Assembly: GCA_039704465.1 (NCBI GenBank)
Contig: JASFAU010000019.1
Span: 124,001-188,000, forward strand
Source: Plasmodiophora brassicae
Lineage: Eukaryota > Endomyxa > Phytomyxea > Plasmodiophorida > Plasmodiophoridae
Length of the DNA stretch: 64,000 nt
Reading direction: 5' to 3'
In this document: piece by piece, positions 22,064 through 32,694 of the stretch
Numbering within the stretch: the stretch's first letter is position 1
Layout of the letters: each line of letters begins with the position of its first letter
Position numbers and translations under genes: made by a program
Notes under the pieces: model-generated
Databases searched by the model: none
What the model was told of the DNA's origin: nothing
Seen by the model: the letters and a program-made list of their open reading frames with translations, nothing else

Positions 22064-23035
22064 TTGGCCATGCGGAAGTCATCTGCAGCGACGGCTTCAC
22101 TCAGGAGTACATCGAAGCGATCTTTCTCGGGTATTGCGACGCTGGGATTTTGACCTCTGTACCTACATAGATTCATTCCATGTGCCACCATGACCTTCAG
22201 TAGGTCATCTTTCAACTTGACATTCCGTCCCGGTAGCCGGATCGCACTGTGGATCATGCGGAACGCCAGACCTGATAGGACCACCCGTACCAGGTCGCGG
22301 CGGTGTTCAGGAAGCAATTCCAACAGGGCGGCCGTAATCTCATCTCGTTCGTCGTACGGGACGGGGTATGAATTAGACGCAGCAAGTATTCTGGATGCTG
22401 CTGCCGCGTAACCGTCAAAATGTGTGCCATCATGAAACGCGACATGATGCTGGCGAAGGAATCGAAAGGCATACAGAGCACGCTTCCGGTGCTGGACGTC
22501 GCCGTACAGTTGCGATGTGTGTCGTATAGCAACTCCAAGCTAGGGCATACCCGTCAGCCAATCGCCAATCGACCGCCATCGTCTTGAGCATGATTTCGGA
22601 ACGGCCTTCGTCAATATCATGTCCAATGTTGAACAGGTGGTCAAGGAGTAGGATCTGGGGACGCAACGGCACCCGGTGATCACGAAGATATCTGCGCGCC
22701 CATTCAACCGGTACATAGCGAAGTCGGCATGGATCCTCGAAACAGGAGAGAAGTGTGTCCAGACGGGCTTCTGGTTTGAACAGCATTTTCCACTGGCGCT
22801 GAATGCGCAAAGCGTCCCGAGCGTTAGAAGACAGGACCAGGCTGTTCGACACTTCTGTCAGGTTGCGGACGTCGGTGTCGCCAAGGTTCGAAAAGAGCCT
22901 TGGTGTCAGGTCGTCTGCAAGACATTTCACAAACCGATCATCAGAGTTGTCACGAGACGCGCGCCCAGTTGCCAGCAGAGTGCATGCAAGTACGACAACA
23001 GCGACGGGAACCGACGCCATCCGGAACGAAGCCAC
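22064..23035 (-). pseudogene. Ankyrin-like gene, N-terminal secreted piece
   Basis: The Met at 23035 (MASFRM, or the Met five codons on) opens a signal peptide, ASVPVAVVVLACTLLATGRA, so the original product was secreted. The frame is then soluble and helical (DDRFVKCLADDLTPRLFSNL, VPVEWARRYLRDHRVP). Near 22545-22560 coding passes to another frame (HRKRALYAFRFLRQHHV, RILAASNSYPVPYDERDE, LPEHRRDLVRVVLSGLAF) through either a short intron with acceptor CCCTAG or a frameshift; I could not decide. It ends at FRMA where the LTR element is inserted. Confidence 0.65.
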
Positions 23036-24453
23036 CTGCTTTCAGCGACGTGCTGACGTCACGGTCCGTTGAAATCTGCGCGATATTTATATCAACCGGT
23101 CGGGCGGGTCAAGGACGTGCCGAGTCGGGTCTGAACCGGGTCGATCCTTGAGGCCCACGGGTCTCATTTGGATAAGACCCGGGTCATCCCGGACCCGGGT
23201 CATGCATTTCCGGGGCGATATACGAGAGGGTGCCCTAATATGGTTGCTAGGGTGAGATGTTCACACGTATATATGCTCGGCGTCTGGCGAAGAACCAGTC
23301 CCAGAAAATATTGGAACTCGAAGTCGTCTTAAACGTCGTCTTAAGGGAATACGTCATCTGGATGATTGTACTGTTGTAACGAACTGCGGCGCACTTTCCG
23401 GCAAACTACGCCGTGGCGGGGTCCGTGGCGGCATTCCTGCGGCCGTCATTCTTGTTGAGTTTGCATTAAACCAGGCATCCTGTCTGTTGTCAGTGTGAGG
23501 TTCTCGCCAGCACGGATTCAAAAGCCATCCCCGAGTCCCGTGTTCAGTTCACTGTTGTACTGTAAGAAAGACTGCAATTTCGAAGATGTCAGTGACTGCT
23601 GTGTCGATCAGGCGTGATTGGCGTTCTCGGGCCTACCAATTAATTGGTAGGCCCGACAAAACAAATTTCGCCGGGAACCGATGTTGACATCGACCGGCCG
23701 GCTCCTTGAAGTCAGGCGCCATCATCGCGCGACCAGTTGAAACACTGCTCGCTGTCCTGGATCTACACGTAAACACCGACGGAGCTCTTCTGCATTGGCA
23801 TTCAACGGTGGTTATTCCCCCGACGAAGTTCCTTCTCGAACGACTCGCCGGTCGATTCACGTTGTTCAGGTGGTTTGGTGTCCTCGTTTCGTCGTCCGTG
23901 GTATGGGCGGCGAATGCATAGCAGTGGCAACCAAACGGAGACCTCGTTTCAGTGCGTCAGTGTAATAGTCGCTGGTGGCGAAGGGTGTCTGATGCGCATT
24001 TCGCTGGTTTTCGACCTACCGTATTAGCGGGCGTTATCATCGAGGCTCTCTGCCACACCTCGCTGGGCAATGTCGTCATGAGACGTTACGGCCAACGAGT
24101 CACTGCTGGACTCGGCATATAAGCCAACGAACGTGCTGCTGCTGCAACTCTTCCCAAGGCACCCGCAGGTGTAGGACGACGTTCTGCTTCCGAGTGGCAG
24201 CATTGCTGGATCCGATTTCGCGACTCTGAAAGCCAAATCCCAGCGAGCCCCCATCCGGAGTGAACCCAGACCTGACAGCGTGAAGGCAGGCATCGTTTGC
24301 CCGCTCGTAAGGAACTGATCTCTTGATGTTTCCCCAGGACGCAAGGCATCGTGGATTAACGCTGCGGCTCGCGCGATGTATCCCTGGGGCATGCGCTGGC
24401 GGTCGCAACGCGCCCGGTTGCCGAACCGTCCCAGCCCGGCCCGCTGTGTCGGC
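23036..24453. other. Gene-poor region with GGGTC repeats and a 28-bp palindrome
   Basis: No gene supported. Around 23095-23215 CGGGTC/GACCCG words recur in both orientations, like subterminal repeats of an unrecognised element. A perfect 28-bp palindrome lies at 23628-23655 (core CCAATTAATTGG). Confidence 0.5.
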
Positions 24454-24640
24454 GATGTCGAAGACGTCGACCTGGCTGGAGGTGCGCCGCAGCCAGACCG
24501 TCGACACGGACGAGTGGCGCGGCGTGTCGTGCAGCATCGACCAGCACCTGCAGGAGACGCTGGCGAACGACCGTGCCGGGTTCTTCTCCGAGCTGACCGC
24601 CGCCGAACAGCTCGCCTACATGAACCGCATCGAGCAACGG
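24454..24640 (+). CDS. Orphan first exon of an unidentified gene
   Basis: The Met at 24454 starts a GC-rich open stretch in host codon style: STWLEVRRSQTVDTDEWRGV, then LANDRAGFFSELTAAEQLAY and MNRIEQ. A donor (GTACGTCTG) follows at about 24641. No matching downstream exon could be found before the palindrome beginning near 25015. The gene may be truncated by the repeat insertion. Not recognised. Confidence 0.4.
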
Positions 24641-25014
24641 CGTACGTCTGCGTCATGTCGTTGGGTGTCCGCGATCCCTGATCCGATCGATGATCACACT
24701 TCAGTGCCCACACTGCCGGCGCCCGTTGTTCATGGCCAAGCCGGGATCGTCGACGCGTGACGGAAATAGGGACTCCAACTTCCAGGCGCTCGAGCATGCC
24801 ATGGCGAACTCGGACGTGATTGACGTACAGGCGACCTGTACAATCATACCTTGACTACCTAGAACAGGTAACTGCGCCCCGAATATATACATCGGTATAC
24901 AACAGGGCATGCACGTCTTGCGTCTGGCGCAGAACACGGGCGGGGACACGCGAGGCGTCAGGGCCGGGGCCCCAGCGGGACCAATGCCGAGATGCTGCGT
25001 CGTCGCGGAGACAG

Positions 25015-26835
25015 AATCCGGCAGCGACAGAAGCGTGGAGGGGGGATCAGGAAGGCACAGCGCTGCGTAGAAAGAGGGCTCGCGCAGTAAACGGTCTACA
25101 AAACGCGGGGGCCAGATACGTTCTGCGTTGGCAGTTGCCACGTTGTGGCGGGCACTTGAGGACAGCACAGTCAGAGCAGGGCCCGGTTTTTGAGATCAGG
25201 GCCCGATTTTTCTTGTCCAGACTGCACTGACGTCGGAGCCAGGGCCCAGGAGCCATGTGCGTTGGCAGCAGCGTGGCGTCGTCGTCGCACGCTCTTCATA
25301 CGTCATACGGCGTAATCGGTGCATTGGCGCGACGTGACCCCGTGATGCAAACCCTGACGATCGGCGGCTACGTGCTGTGCCGGGACGGCACTCTCGCCTT
25401 CGTCGATGGGTCAGACCGTGTCACGTCATCACGATCGCGTTCGCGCACAGTGAGGACGCTGTCGACGGCGTTGTCGTGCGCCATCACGGCGACGGTTGTG
25501 TTCCCCTGGTCGAATCAGTATACCTGCACTGACCAGCGCGCATCGTACAGGGCACGTCCTGCGTCTGTCGCAGAACGGCCACACCGGTGAAATTGCCAGC
25601 ATTCATAAAGATCGCGTCCGTTGGGCGATTCTGAAGACGGCTCGGGAAGCAGATTGTATGTCGATTTATATATTCGGGGCGCAGTTACCTGTTGTACAGG
25701 TAGTAATGTTATGATTGCACAGGTCGCCTGTACGTCAACCACGTCCGAGTTCGCCATGGCATGCTCGAGCGCCTGGAAGTTGGAGTCCTTATTTCCTTCA
25801 CGTCAGCCGACAAGACGACGACTTTCGCATGCCTCCAAATCCTGTGAATGAAGTGGATAACGAAGTGCACATGGCTACTTACACGATAAACCAATCGGGC
25901 GGAGCGATACTGACGCCTTTGCTAGCCGGCTGTCAGTATATCGCTCCGCCCGATTGGTCTATCGCGTAAGTAGCCATGTGCTCTTCGGTATCCACTTCAT
26001 TAAATATCACAAGATTTGGATCGACGCGAACAAAGTCGTCTTGTCGGCTGACGTGACGGATATATGCACTCCCACTTCGATGCGCTCGAGCTCGCCGTAG
26101 TGAAGTCGGACGTGGTTGACGTACAGGCGACCTGTACAATCATAACATTACTACAACAGGTAACTGCGCCCCGAATATATAAATCGACATACAATCTGCT
26201 TCCCGAGCCGTCTTCAGGATAGTCCAACGGCCGTGTTCTTTCTGGATGCACGCAATTTCACCCGTGTGACCATTGTGAGAAAGACGCAAGACGTGTCCTG
26301 TACAATGCGCGCTGGTCAGTGCACATATACTGGTTGGTCCAGGGGAACACAACCATCGCCGTGATGGCGCAGGACAACGCCGTCGACTGCTTCATCAGCG
26401 CGCGCGAACTCGATCGATAGTGTCGAGGTGATTCGGTCTGAGCCGTCAACGAATCGAAGGCAAGAGTGCCGTCCCGACAAAGGACGTAGCCGCCGACCGA
26501 AAGGCTTTGCATCAAGTGGTCACGTTGCGCCAACGCATCGATTACGCCGTATGACGTATGGAGAGCGTGCGACGACGACGCCACGCTGCTGCCAACGCAC
26601 ATGGCTCCTGAGCTCTGGCTCCGACGTCCGCGCAGTCTGGACAAGAAAATCGGGCCCTGATTACAAAAATCGGGCCCAGCGTGCTGTCCTCAGGTACCCG
26701 CCACAACGGGCAACTGCCAGCGCAGAACGTACGAGGCCCCCGCGTTTTGTAGATCGTTTACTGCGAGAGCCCAGCGGTTCCTCGTTCTACGCAGCGCTGC
26801 GCCTTCCTTATCCCCCTCCACGCTTTGTCGGGAAC
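25015..26835. repeat. Giant palindrome (foldback), arms about 0.9 kb
   Basis: 25015-25917 and 25930-26835 are inverted copies with scattered differences. The tip is almost perfect: CCAATCGGGCGGAGCGATA against its complement, around a short loop near 25925. Outer landmarks match too, e.g. GCAGCGCTGCGTAGAA at 25060 and its complement at 26790, and paired CGGGCCC blocks. A third, partial copy of the inner section lies outside at 24770-24900. The arms hold open frames such as 25255-25590 with no recognised domain. There are no TIR-type ends or transposase. Confidence 0.8.
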
Positions 26836-27392
26836 TGACGACCTCTTGGCCCCAGAATTGAGCACATACTGAGCATTACCGTCAAAGCAGTCGTCACAGA
26901 GCTGCCTTTCTGTTGGCCATCCCGTTGATGGCCTCACGCATATTGATTAAATGACACATCCATCACCTGCAACCGTTTTGATTGGCGGCCTCACCTATGC
27001 TCCTCTAAATACGTTCAGGGCCGATAGCGCGCGGTAACATACACTACAGGAGCCGGCGCTGTTTTCACCAATGCTGGAGCGGCCGGTGACGGGCATCGGC
27101 AGCGTGACTGGCCAGCACAGAAATAGAATCCGTACCCGTCGTTGACCGGGAATCCGCGCTTGCCTCACTGACGCAACAATTGACCGCGCGACTGTCTACT
27201 GCAGTCGCGCACCTTTTTGGCAAAGTCTGGAGGCCGTCGTCAGCAGAGTCGCGCCACCACGCAACAACGTCGCCATTGTTGATATCCGTCGCCCCGGGTT
27301 CGTGAATCGTGTTCCGGAGCAGGAGAGGCAACCATAGAAACCGCACGTCGCCAGAGCGTTTCTATTGCTGGACGACCCCCAAGCAAACCGCC
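26836..27392. other. Intergenic spacer upstream of the P5B ATPase
   Basis: Nothing supportable seen; AT content is higher at 26880-27050. It contains the presumed promoter of the ATPase gene. Confidence 0.4.
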
Positions 27393-30300
27393 ATGAACAT
27401 GCAGCACGCGTACTCATGTCTGCTGCTCGCGTGCGCTCTGCTGCACGCGGCTACCGCGTACCCGTTCTTTCACGAGCCCAACGCGCTGCATCGCTGCCCT
27501 GCAGCACCGTCGACGGCTCCACCTGTCGCGACCGCAAGTTCTACTGACGGTCCCGCCACGAGGGTCAACATGCACCACCCTGTCATCATCGCGTTCGCCG
27601 CCGTGTTCGCCGTATGCGTTGCACTGATCGCGGCATTCGCCGTGCGACGTCGACTTGCGTCCTGCGATACGTCCAAAAGCGTGTCGCATGACGGCGAGCA
27701 GGACGCCATCCAGTACGGGTACGTCGACGACGTGTTCGGCACCGTCGCCTGGTTCGCCATGTGCACGGCCACCCTACTCCTGCAGCTGTCGCTGGGCGCC
27801 CTATGCCTGGACTTCTACCTGGACCTTCGCATATTCGGCAGCGATGTGTTCTCTGCGTTCATTGTCATGTGGCATGTGTCCTGCATCTGGCTGGTGGTGG
27901 TATTCGCCGCCGGCGATTGGCTGGCGGACGCGTTCCGCATCCCAACCGCCCTGGAATTCGCCACGACCGTCCGCGTTGTCACGCCGCGCGCCTCACCGGG
28001 CGGAACGCTGGATCGCCTGGCCCGCCTCTACCTGAGGCGGTTCGGCGCCGGAGCCCTCGACGACGTCGGAGTCCGCAAAGTCCGCCACGGAGTTCCGACG
28101 GCGGAGCCCCCCGGCAAGCCGCGGGATCTCGTCCACGACCTCGTTCAACGCTTCGTGGACTGGAACGCGCACGATGCCATCGACGTCGCCGTCGAAGACG
28201 GATCCATCACGGTGCGCTGCCTGCGAATGCCGTTCGATCGGCATCTGGGCCGCTTCCGCAGCGCGCCTGCGGAATCGAATGCCCTGGAGTTCCCGTCGCT
28301 GACCGTGTCGCAAGCGGTACGAGCCGAACTGTTCGGGCTGTTCTACGTGTACCAGCTGCATATGCTCTGGGTCTGGGCGATTTTCTCCTACTGGCGCATG
28401 TCCGCGTGCTCGCTGGTTCTGGTCGTAACCGCCCTCGTATTCAAGGTTCGGCGCCTCGTTCGTTTCCTGTTCGTGTCGGTGCTTACAGTGAGCGGTTGTC
28501 TGTCTACAGGTTCGCGCTGCCGTTTCCGCCGACCGGAAGGTTCGGGAGCTGGCCTCGGCACACTCGATGGCGACGTGTGTCGTGGTCACGCCGGACGGTG
28601 ACGTTCCTGTGCCTGTCGCGCGCCTTCGCCCAGGCGACCGTGTGCGGATCGCGTCGGAATCCACGGTCCCTGCCGACCTGGTCCTACTGCAGGGCGAGGT
28701 CGTTGTGGACGAGAGCATGCTGACGGGTGAATCGCGCCCCGTGCGCAAGTTCCCTGCCGCTAATGCCCAGGATAAGGGCCGCCAGCACCAGCTCTGGTCG
28801 GGGACGTCCGTCATTCAGAGCGCGGCGACGAGCGAAGCGATCGTGGCCGCGACGGGCGCCAGCACACTGAAGGGGCAACTCCTGCGCGAGATCCTGTTCC
28901 CTGCCGCCGTCGAGTTCGTGTTCGACAACGAACTCGCCATCGTCATCCTGATCCTGTGCACGTGGGGCATCGTCGGCGGCCTCTGCACGGTCGCCCTGCT
29001 GAACGGTACCGATGGCACCTGGTTCTACTCCATGTGCAGCATCACCTGGTATGCGCCCTGGTCTGCCGTTGATGCCATCCCGCACCGCGACTGATCCCCC
29101 GTCGTTAGTGTCCTGTCGCCGATGCTCCCTGCCATGCTGGTCGTTGGCCAGGCGGTTGCATCTCGACGTCTCGCATCGAAGCGTGTCAATTGCACGCAGA
29201 TGACGCGAATCGCGCTGGCCGGCAAGGTATGTGTGCAGGGGTCCTCCTCGTCTGCACAGTGTCGTCGGTCTGACCGCCCCGGGCGTTCCGCAGGTCTCCG
29301 TCGCCTGCTTCGACAAGACGGGCACGCTGACGCGGTCCGGCCTCGAGTTCTCGTCCGTCCACGCCATCGAGCGACGGTCGTTCCACGCCCGCCCGTCAGA
29401 CGCCGTCGATGACCTGCCTGGCCTGCTCCGTCTGGCATTGGGCACCGCCCATTCGCTGTCCGCTCTCGAGGGTACGTTGCCCAACGCTGCGGGCCACGGT
29501 TGCACTCCCGCTGACCCGGTTCGTAGACGGGCGCCTGGTCGGCAACGCGGTCGACCTGGAGATGTTCAAGAAGAGCGGGTGCGCCATGGACGGGTCGGTC
29601 GTTCGGTGCGGCGACCAGCGCGTCGAGATCGTCCGCGTCCTGCCGTTCGAGCACGGGCGCCAGCGCATGTCGGTCGTCGTCCGGGACCTGTCCAGCGGCG
29701 CCCTGTCCCTGTTCTGCAAAGGGTCTCCGGAGCAGGTCGCCTCTCTCGCCGACCCCGCGCTGCTTCCCGCCGACTTTGACAGCGTTGTCAAGCGGCACGC
29801 TCGGGAGGGCCACTACACGCTGGCGGTCGCCCATCGCCCCGTGTCCAGCGACGACCTTTCAGGCAGCCGGGAGCACCTCGAGCGGCACCTGTCCGTCCTC
29901 GGCGTCGTCATGTTCGTCAACCCGTTGAAACCGTGCACGGCGGACGCCATCGCCGAGCTGGCTCCGTCGACGCGGTGCGTCATGGTAAAGACGACAACAC
30001 CCCCGCCCCGTCCAGGAACGTCGTGCTGACTCGTTCGCCAGGTGACCGGCGACACGGCCCTGACGGGCATCTGCATTGCACGTCGCTGCGGGATGATCCC
30101 GACGGGTCGTCGCGTCCTGCTGGGCGCCTGCCGAGGGCCGCCGCCGGGGTCGGCCGTGTTCTGGGTCGACGCCGCCAACGGGCACCCCGTCGACGACGAC
30201 GACGTCAACGACGCCGACGTCGAGCTGGCCGTCACGTCGCGCGCGTTCCACGCGCTCGTCGAGCAGGGCCGCCTGGGCGACCTGCTCCCCCGTGTTCGCG

Positions 30301-31430
30301 TGTTCGGCCGAATGCGACCCGACGACAAGGTCGCCTGCATTCGGGCGCATCAGAACGCGGGCGCTATCGTCGCCATGGTCGGCGATGGTACGTGTCCTGC
30401 TCGTGAATTGGATGTGTGCCCACCGCCTTCTGACGGACAGTGTACCCCGGTGCTTAGGAGCGAACGATTCCGCTGCGCTTCGTGCCGCCCATGTCGGCCT
30501 GGCGCTGTCCGAGTCGGACGCGTCGTTCGTGGCGCCGTTCTCGACCGACTCGGGCACGATCGGCGCGTTCGTCGACCTCGTCCGGCACGGGCGGGCCGCC
30601 CTGGCCACCAACCTGGCCGCCTACCGCTTCCTGGTCCTGTACGGCGAGGTCCTCATCGTCGCCAAGGTACGTGCGCGTCGACCGCCCCACCGTTCGTTCG
30701 TGTCGCCGACCCTGTTTCGTTCGTACAGTTGCTGTCGGCGTACTTTAGCGTCGTCATGGACGAGGCCGTCTGGATGGCGCTCGACGTGGCCGTCTCGATC
30801 GGGCTGTCGGCCGCGTTGACGACAGCGCGCCCGTCGCCGGGCCCGCTGTCGTCCCGTCGCCCGACGGCGCGCCTGCTGGGCCCGGAGACGCTGTCGGCCA
30901 CGATCGGAACGATCGCCATCAACGTGGCGTTCTTCGCCGTCGTCGTCGCCTGGATGTTCCACCAGTCGTCGTGGTACCTGTGCCACGAGTGGGACGGCCG
31001 TGCGCTGGACAACATGATGGCCTGGTGGCTGCTGGCCGACAACTACGAGGCCGGCATCATCGGCATCGTCACGTTCGCCCAGGTCGCCATCGTCGCCGCC
31101 GTCGCCAACCTGGGCGGGCCGTTCCGCGCCGCCTGGATCCGCAACCGCGTCTTCGTCGTCGTGCTCGGCGCGTACGTCGCCCTGTGGAGCGCCGTCGTCC
31201 TGGGCGGCACGAACGCGCTGTCCTGCCTGTTCCACGTCAACTGCAGCCGGGCGTCGAACGAGATGCCCGTTCGCGCCCGCCTCGACCTGTTCGCCATTGT
31301 CGTCGCCAACGCCGTCGCCGTCTGGGCCTACCACTACGTCGTCGTGTTCGGCCCCGGCCGACGATGGTTCCAGCGGCAGGGCAATGCCGCGTCCGACACG
31401 GTCAGCAAGTCGGTCGCCGTCAACCTGTGA
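27393..31430 (+). CDS. P5B-type ATPase (ATP13A2-like cation/polyamine pump)
   Basis: Eight exons (27393-28445, 28510-29048, 29109-29226, 29294-29471, 29527-29984, 30042-30387, 30458-30666, 30729-31430) give 1200 residues. Motifs: actuator SMLTGESRPV (about residue 423), M4 LSPMLPAMLVVGQA, phosphorylation CFDKTGTLTRSG (Asp about 577), nucleotide-site FCKGSPEQV, TGD of VTGDTALTGI, and hinge GDG-ANDSAALRAAHVGLALSE split by an intron. The xPxLPA M4 signature and the ALRAAHVG segment point to P5B, whose animal member exports polyamines from endolysosomes. P5A carries PPELPxE instead. The N-terminus has a cleavable-looking signal (MNMQHAYSCLLLACALLHAA) before the first TMs, which is unusual. Ends in a multi-TM region. 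Confidence 0.85.
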
Positions 31431-31501
31431 GAGAGGGGGCAGCAAGTATTGCAATACAACAGGCGATCGTGGGGTCGGACGGCCGACGTGTGTTCGTCTG
31501 T

Positions 31502-32509
31502 TTACGTGACCGATTCGCCGCGTACGATCTGCAGGATGTCCTGGCCGAACTGTCGCGCCTTGCTGTCGCCGATGCCGCTGATCCGGTGCAGGTCGACGAG
31601 CTGGGCGGGCCGGGCGACGCTGATCGCCTCCAGCGTCCGGTTCGACAGGACGCAGTAGGCGGGCAGGCGCCGGCGCTGGCTGACCCGGGCGCGCCACTCG
31701 GTCAGCCGCTCGTACAGGGCCCTGTCGTCGTCGTCGGTCAGCGTTGACGGGACCTTCAGCTTGGCCGGTGCCGACGGTGCTGCTGGCCGACAGCGCGTTG
31801 GTTTGGTGGTGGGCGGCGGCGGCGGCGGTTCCGCCCACGACGGATCCGTCAGCGGGCGACTTCGTCGTCGGATGAACCCGAACACGTCATGAGCGGGCAC
31901 GTTGTGCATGGCGATGATGGCGCTGACGACGCCGTCCAGGGCGCGGCAGTCGTCCAGGGAGCGGTGCGTCGGTGCCGCCTCGACCTGGAGCTGGGCGGCC
32001 AGGTGCGCCAGCGAGTACGACGACGTGTGCAGGCAGAGGCGCGCCAGGTCGTGGATCGTGCAGGCGAACCGCCAGTGAGCGCACCGGGCGACCTGGTCGG
32101 CGTCGAGCTGGCCGAGCACCATGCCGACGTCGAACCGGGCGTTGTGCGCCAGGAGCAGCGGGGGCGTCAGCACCGGCGTCGTCGCCTCGACAAAGTCGAC
32201 GACGCGGGCCCAGGCCTCGTCGAACGGGACGCCGGCGCCGCCCCCGACCATGTCGTCGGTGATGCCGTGGATGTTGGCGTTCGGGATCGGGACGCCCGGG
32301 TCCACCAGGACCGACAGGTGGCGGCCGCCGGCACGATCAGGGTCGATCGACGCCGCCGCCGACGCCGACGCCTGGCACACGGCGATCTCAACGATGCGGT
32401 CGACGCCCGGGCGCAGGCCGGTCGTCTCCGTGTCCCACAGGAAGACGCTGAACGCGCGGCGCCACCGTCGCCCGCCAGCAGCGCACGCCAGGCGCCGCCA
32501 CCCGGGCAT
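31502..32509 (-). CDS. DEDDh 3'-5' exonuclease fused to HRDC domain
   Basis: Intronless, 335 residues. DnaQ-like motifs are complete: ExoI FLWDTETTGL (about 23-32), ExoII AHNARFDVGM and ExoIII HRSLDDCRALD, i.e. Asp, Glu, Asp and His-Asp of the DEDDh class. A Pro-rich linker (EPPPPPPTTKPT) leads to an HRDC domain at about 255-330 (LYERLTEWRARVSQRRRLPA, then LPAYCVLSNRTLEAISVARP and ISGIGDSKARQFGQDIL). HRDC domains bind nucleic acid and occur with RecQ helicases and RNase D. Fusion to a DnaQ-type nuclease is uncommon. The basic start (MPGWRRLACAAGGRRWRRAF) could be an organelle-targeting peptide. Substrate not inferable. Confidence 0.82.
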   Translation of the reverse strand: MPGWRRLACAAGGRRWRRAFSVFLWDTETTGLRPGVDRIVEIAVCQASASAAASIDPDRAGGRHLSVLVDPGVPIPNANIHGITDDMVGGGAGVPFDEAWARVVDFVEATTPVLTPPLLLAHNARFDVGMVLGQLDADQVARCAHWRFACTIHDLARLCLHTSSYSLAHLAAQLQVEAAPTHRSLDDCRALDGVVSAIIAMHNVPAHDVFGFIRRRSRPLTDPSWAEPPPPPPTTKPTRCRPAAPSAPAKLKVPSTLTDDDDRALYERLTEWRARVSQRRRLPAYCVLSNRTLEAISVARPAQLVDLHRISGIGDSKARQFGQDILQIVRGESVT

Positions 32510-32694
32510 TGCGACGCCTCCAGCGCGCGGGCGACGTCAACGCGCCGGTATTAATAACACCACCACGACCGCCGGCACCCGCTGGACCGAACAGTCATCA
32601 GCACGAGCCGATCATGCCCGAGATATTCGTGCAAGGGCGGCGGCGTACGGGTTCGCGATCGCGGTAGACGTCACCCTGCCCGCTCCCACGATCG

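Noticed and set aside
24024..24797. 257-codon minus-strand frame
   Set aside because: It overlaps the host-like exon at 24454-24640 in a shadow frame and shows no domain or splice pattern.
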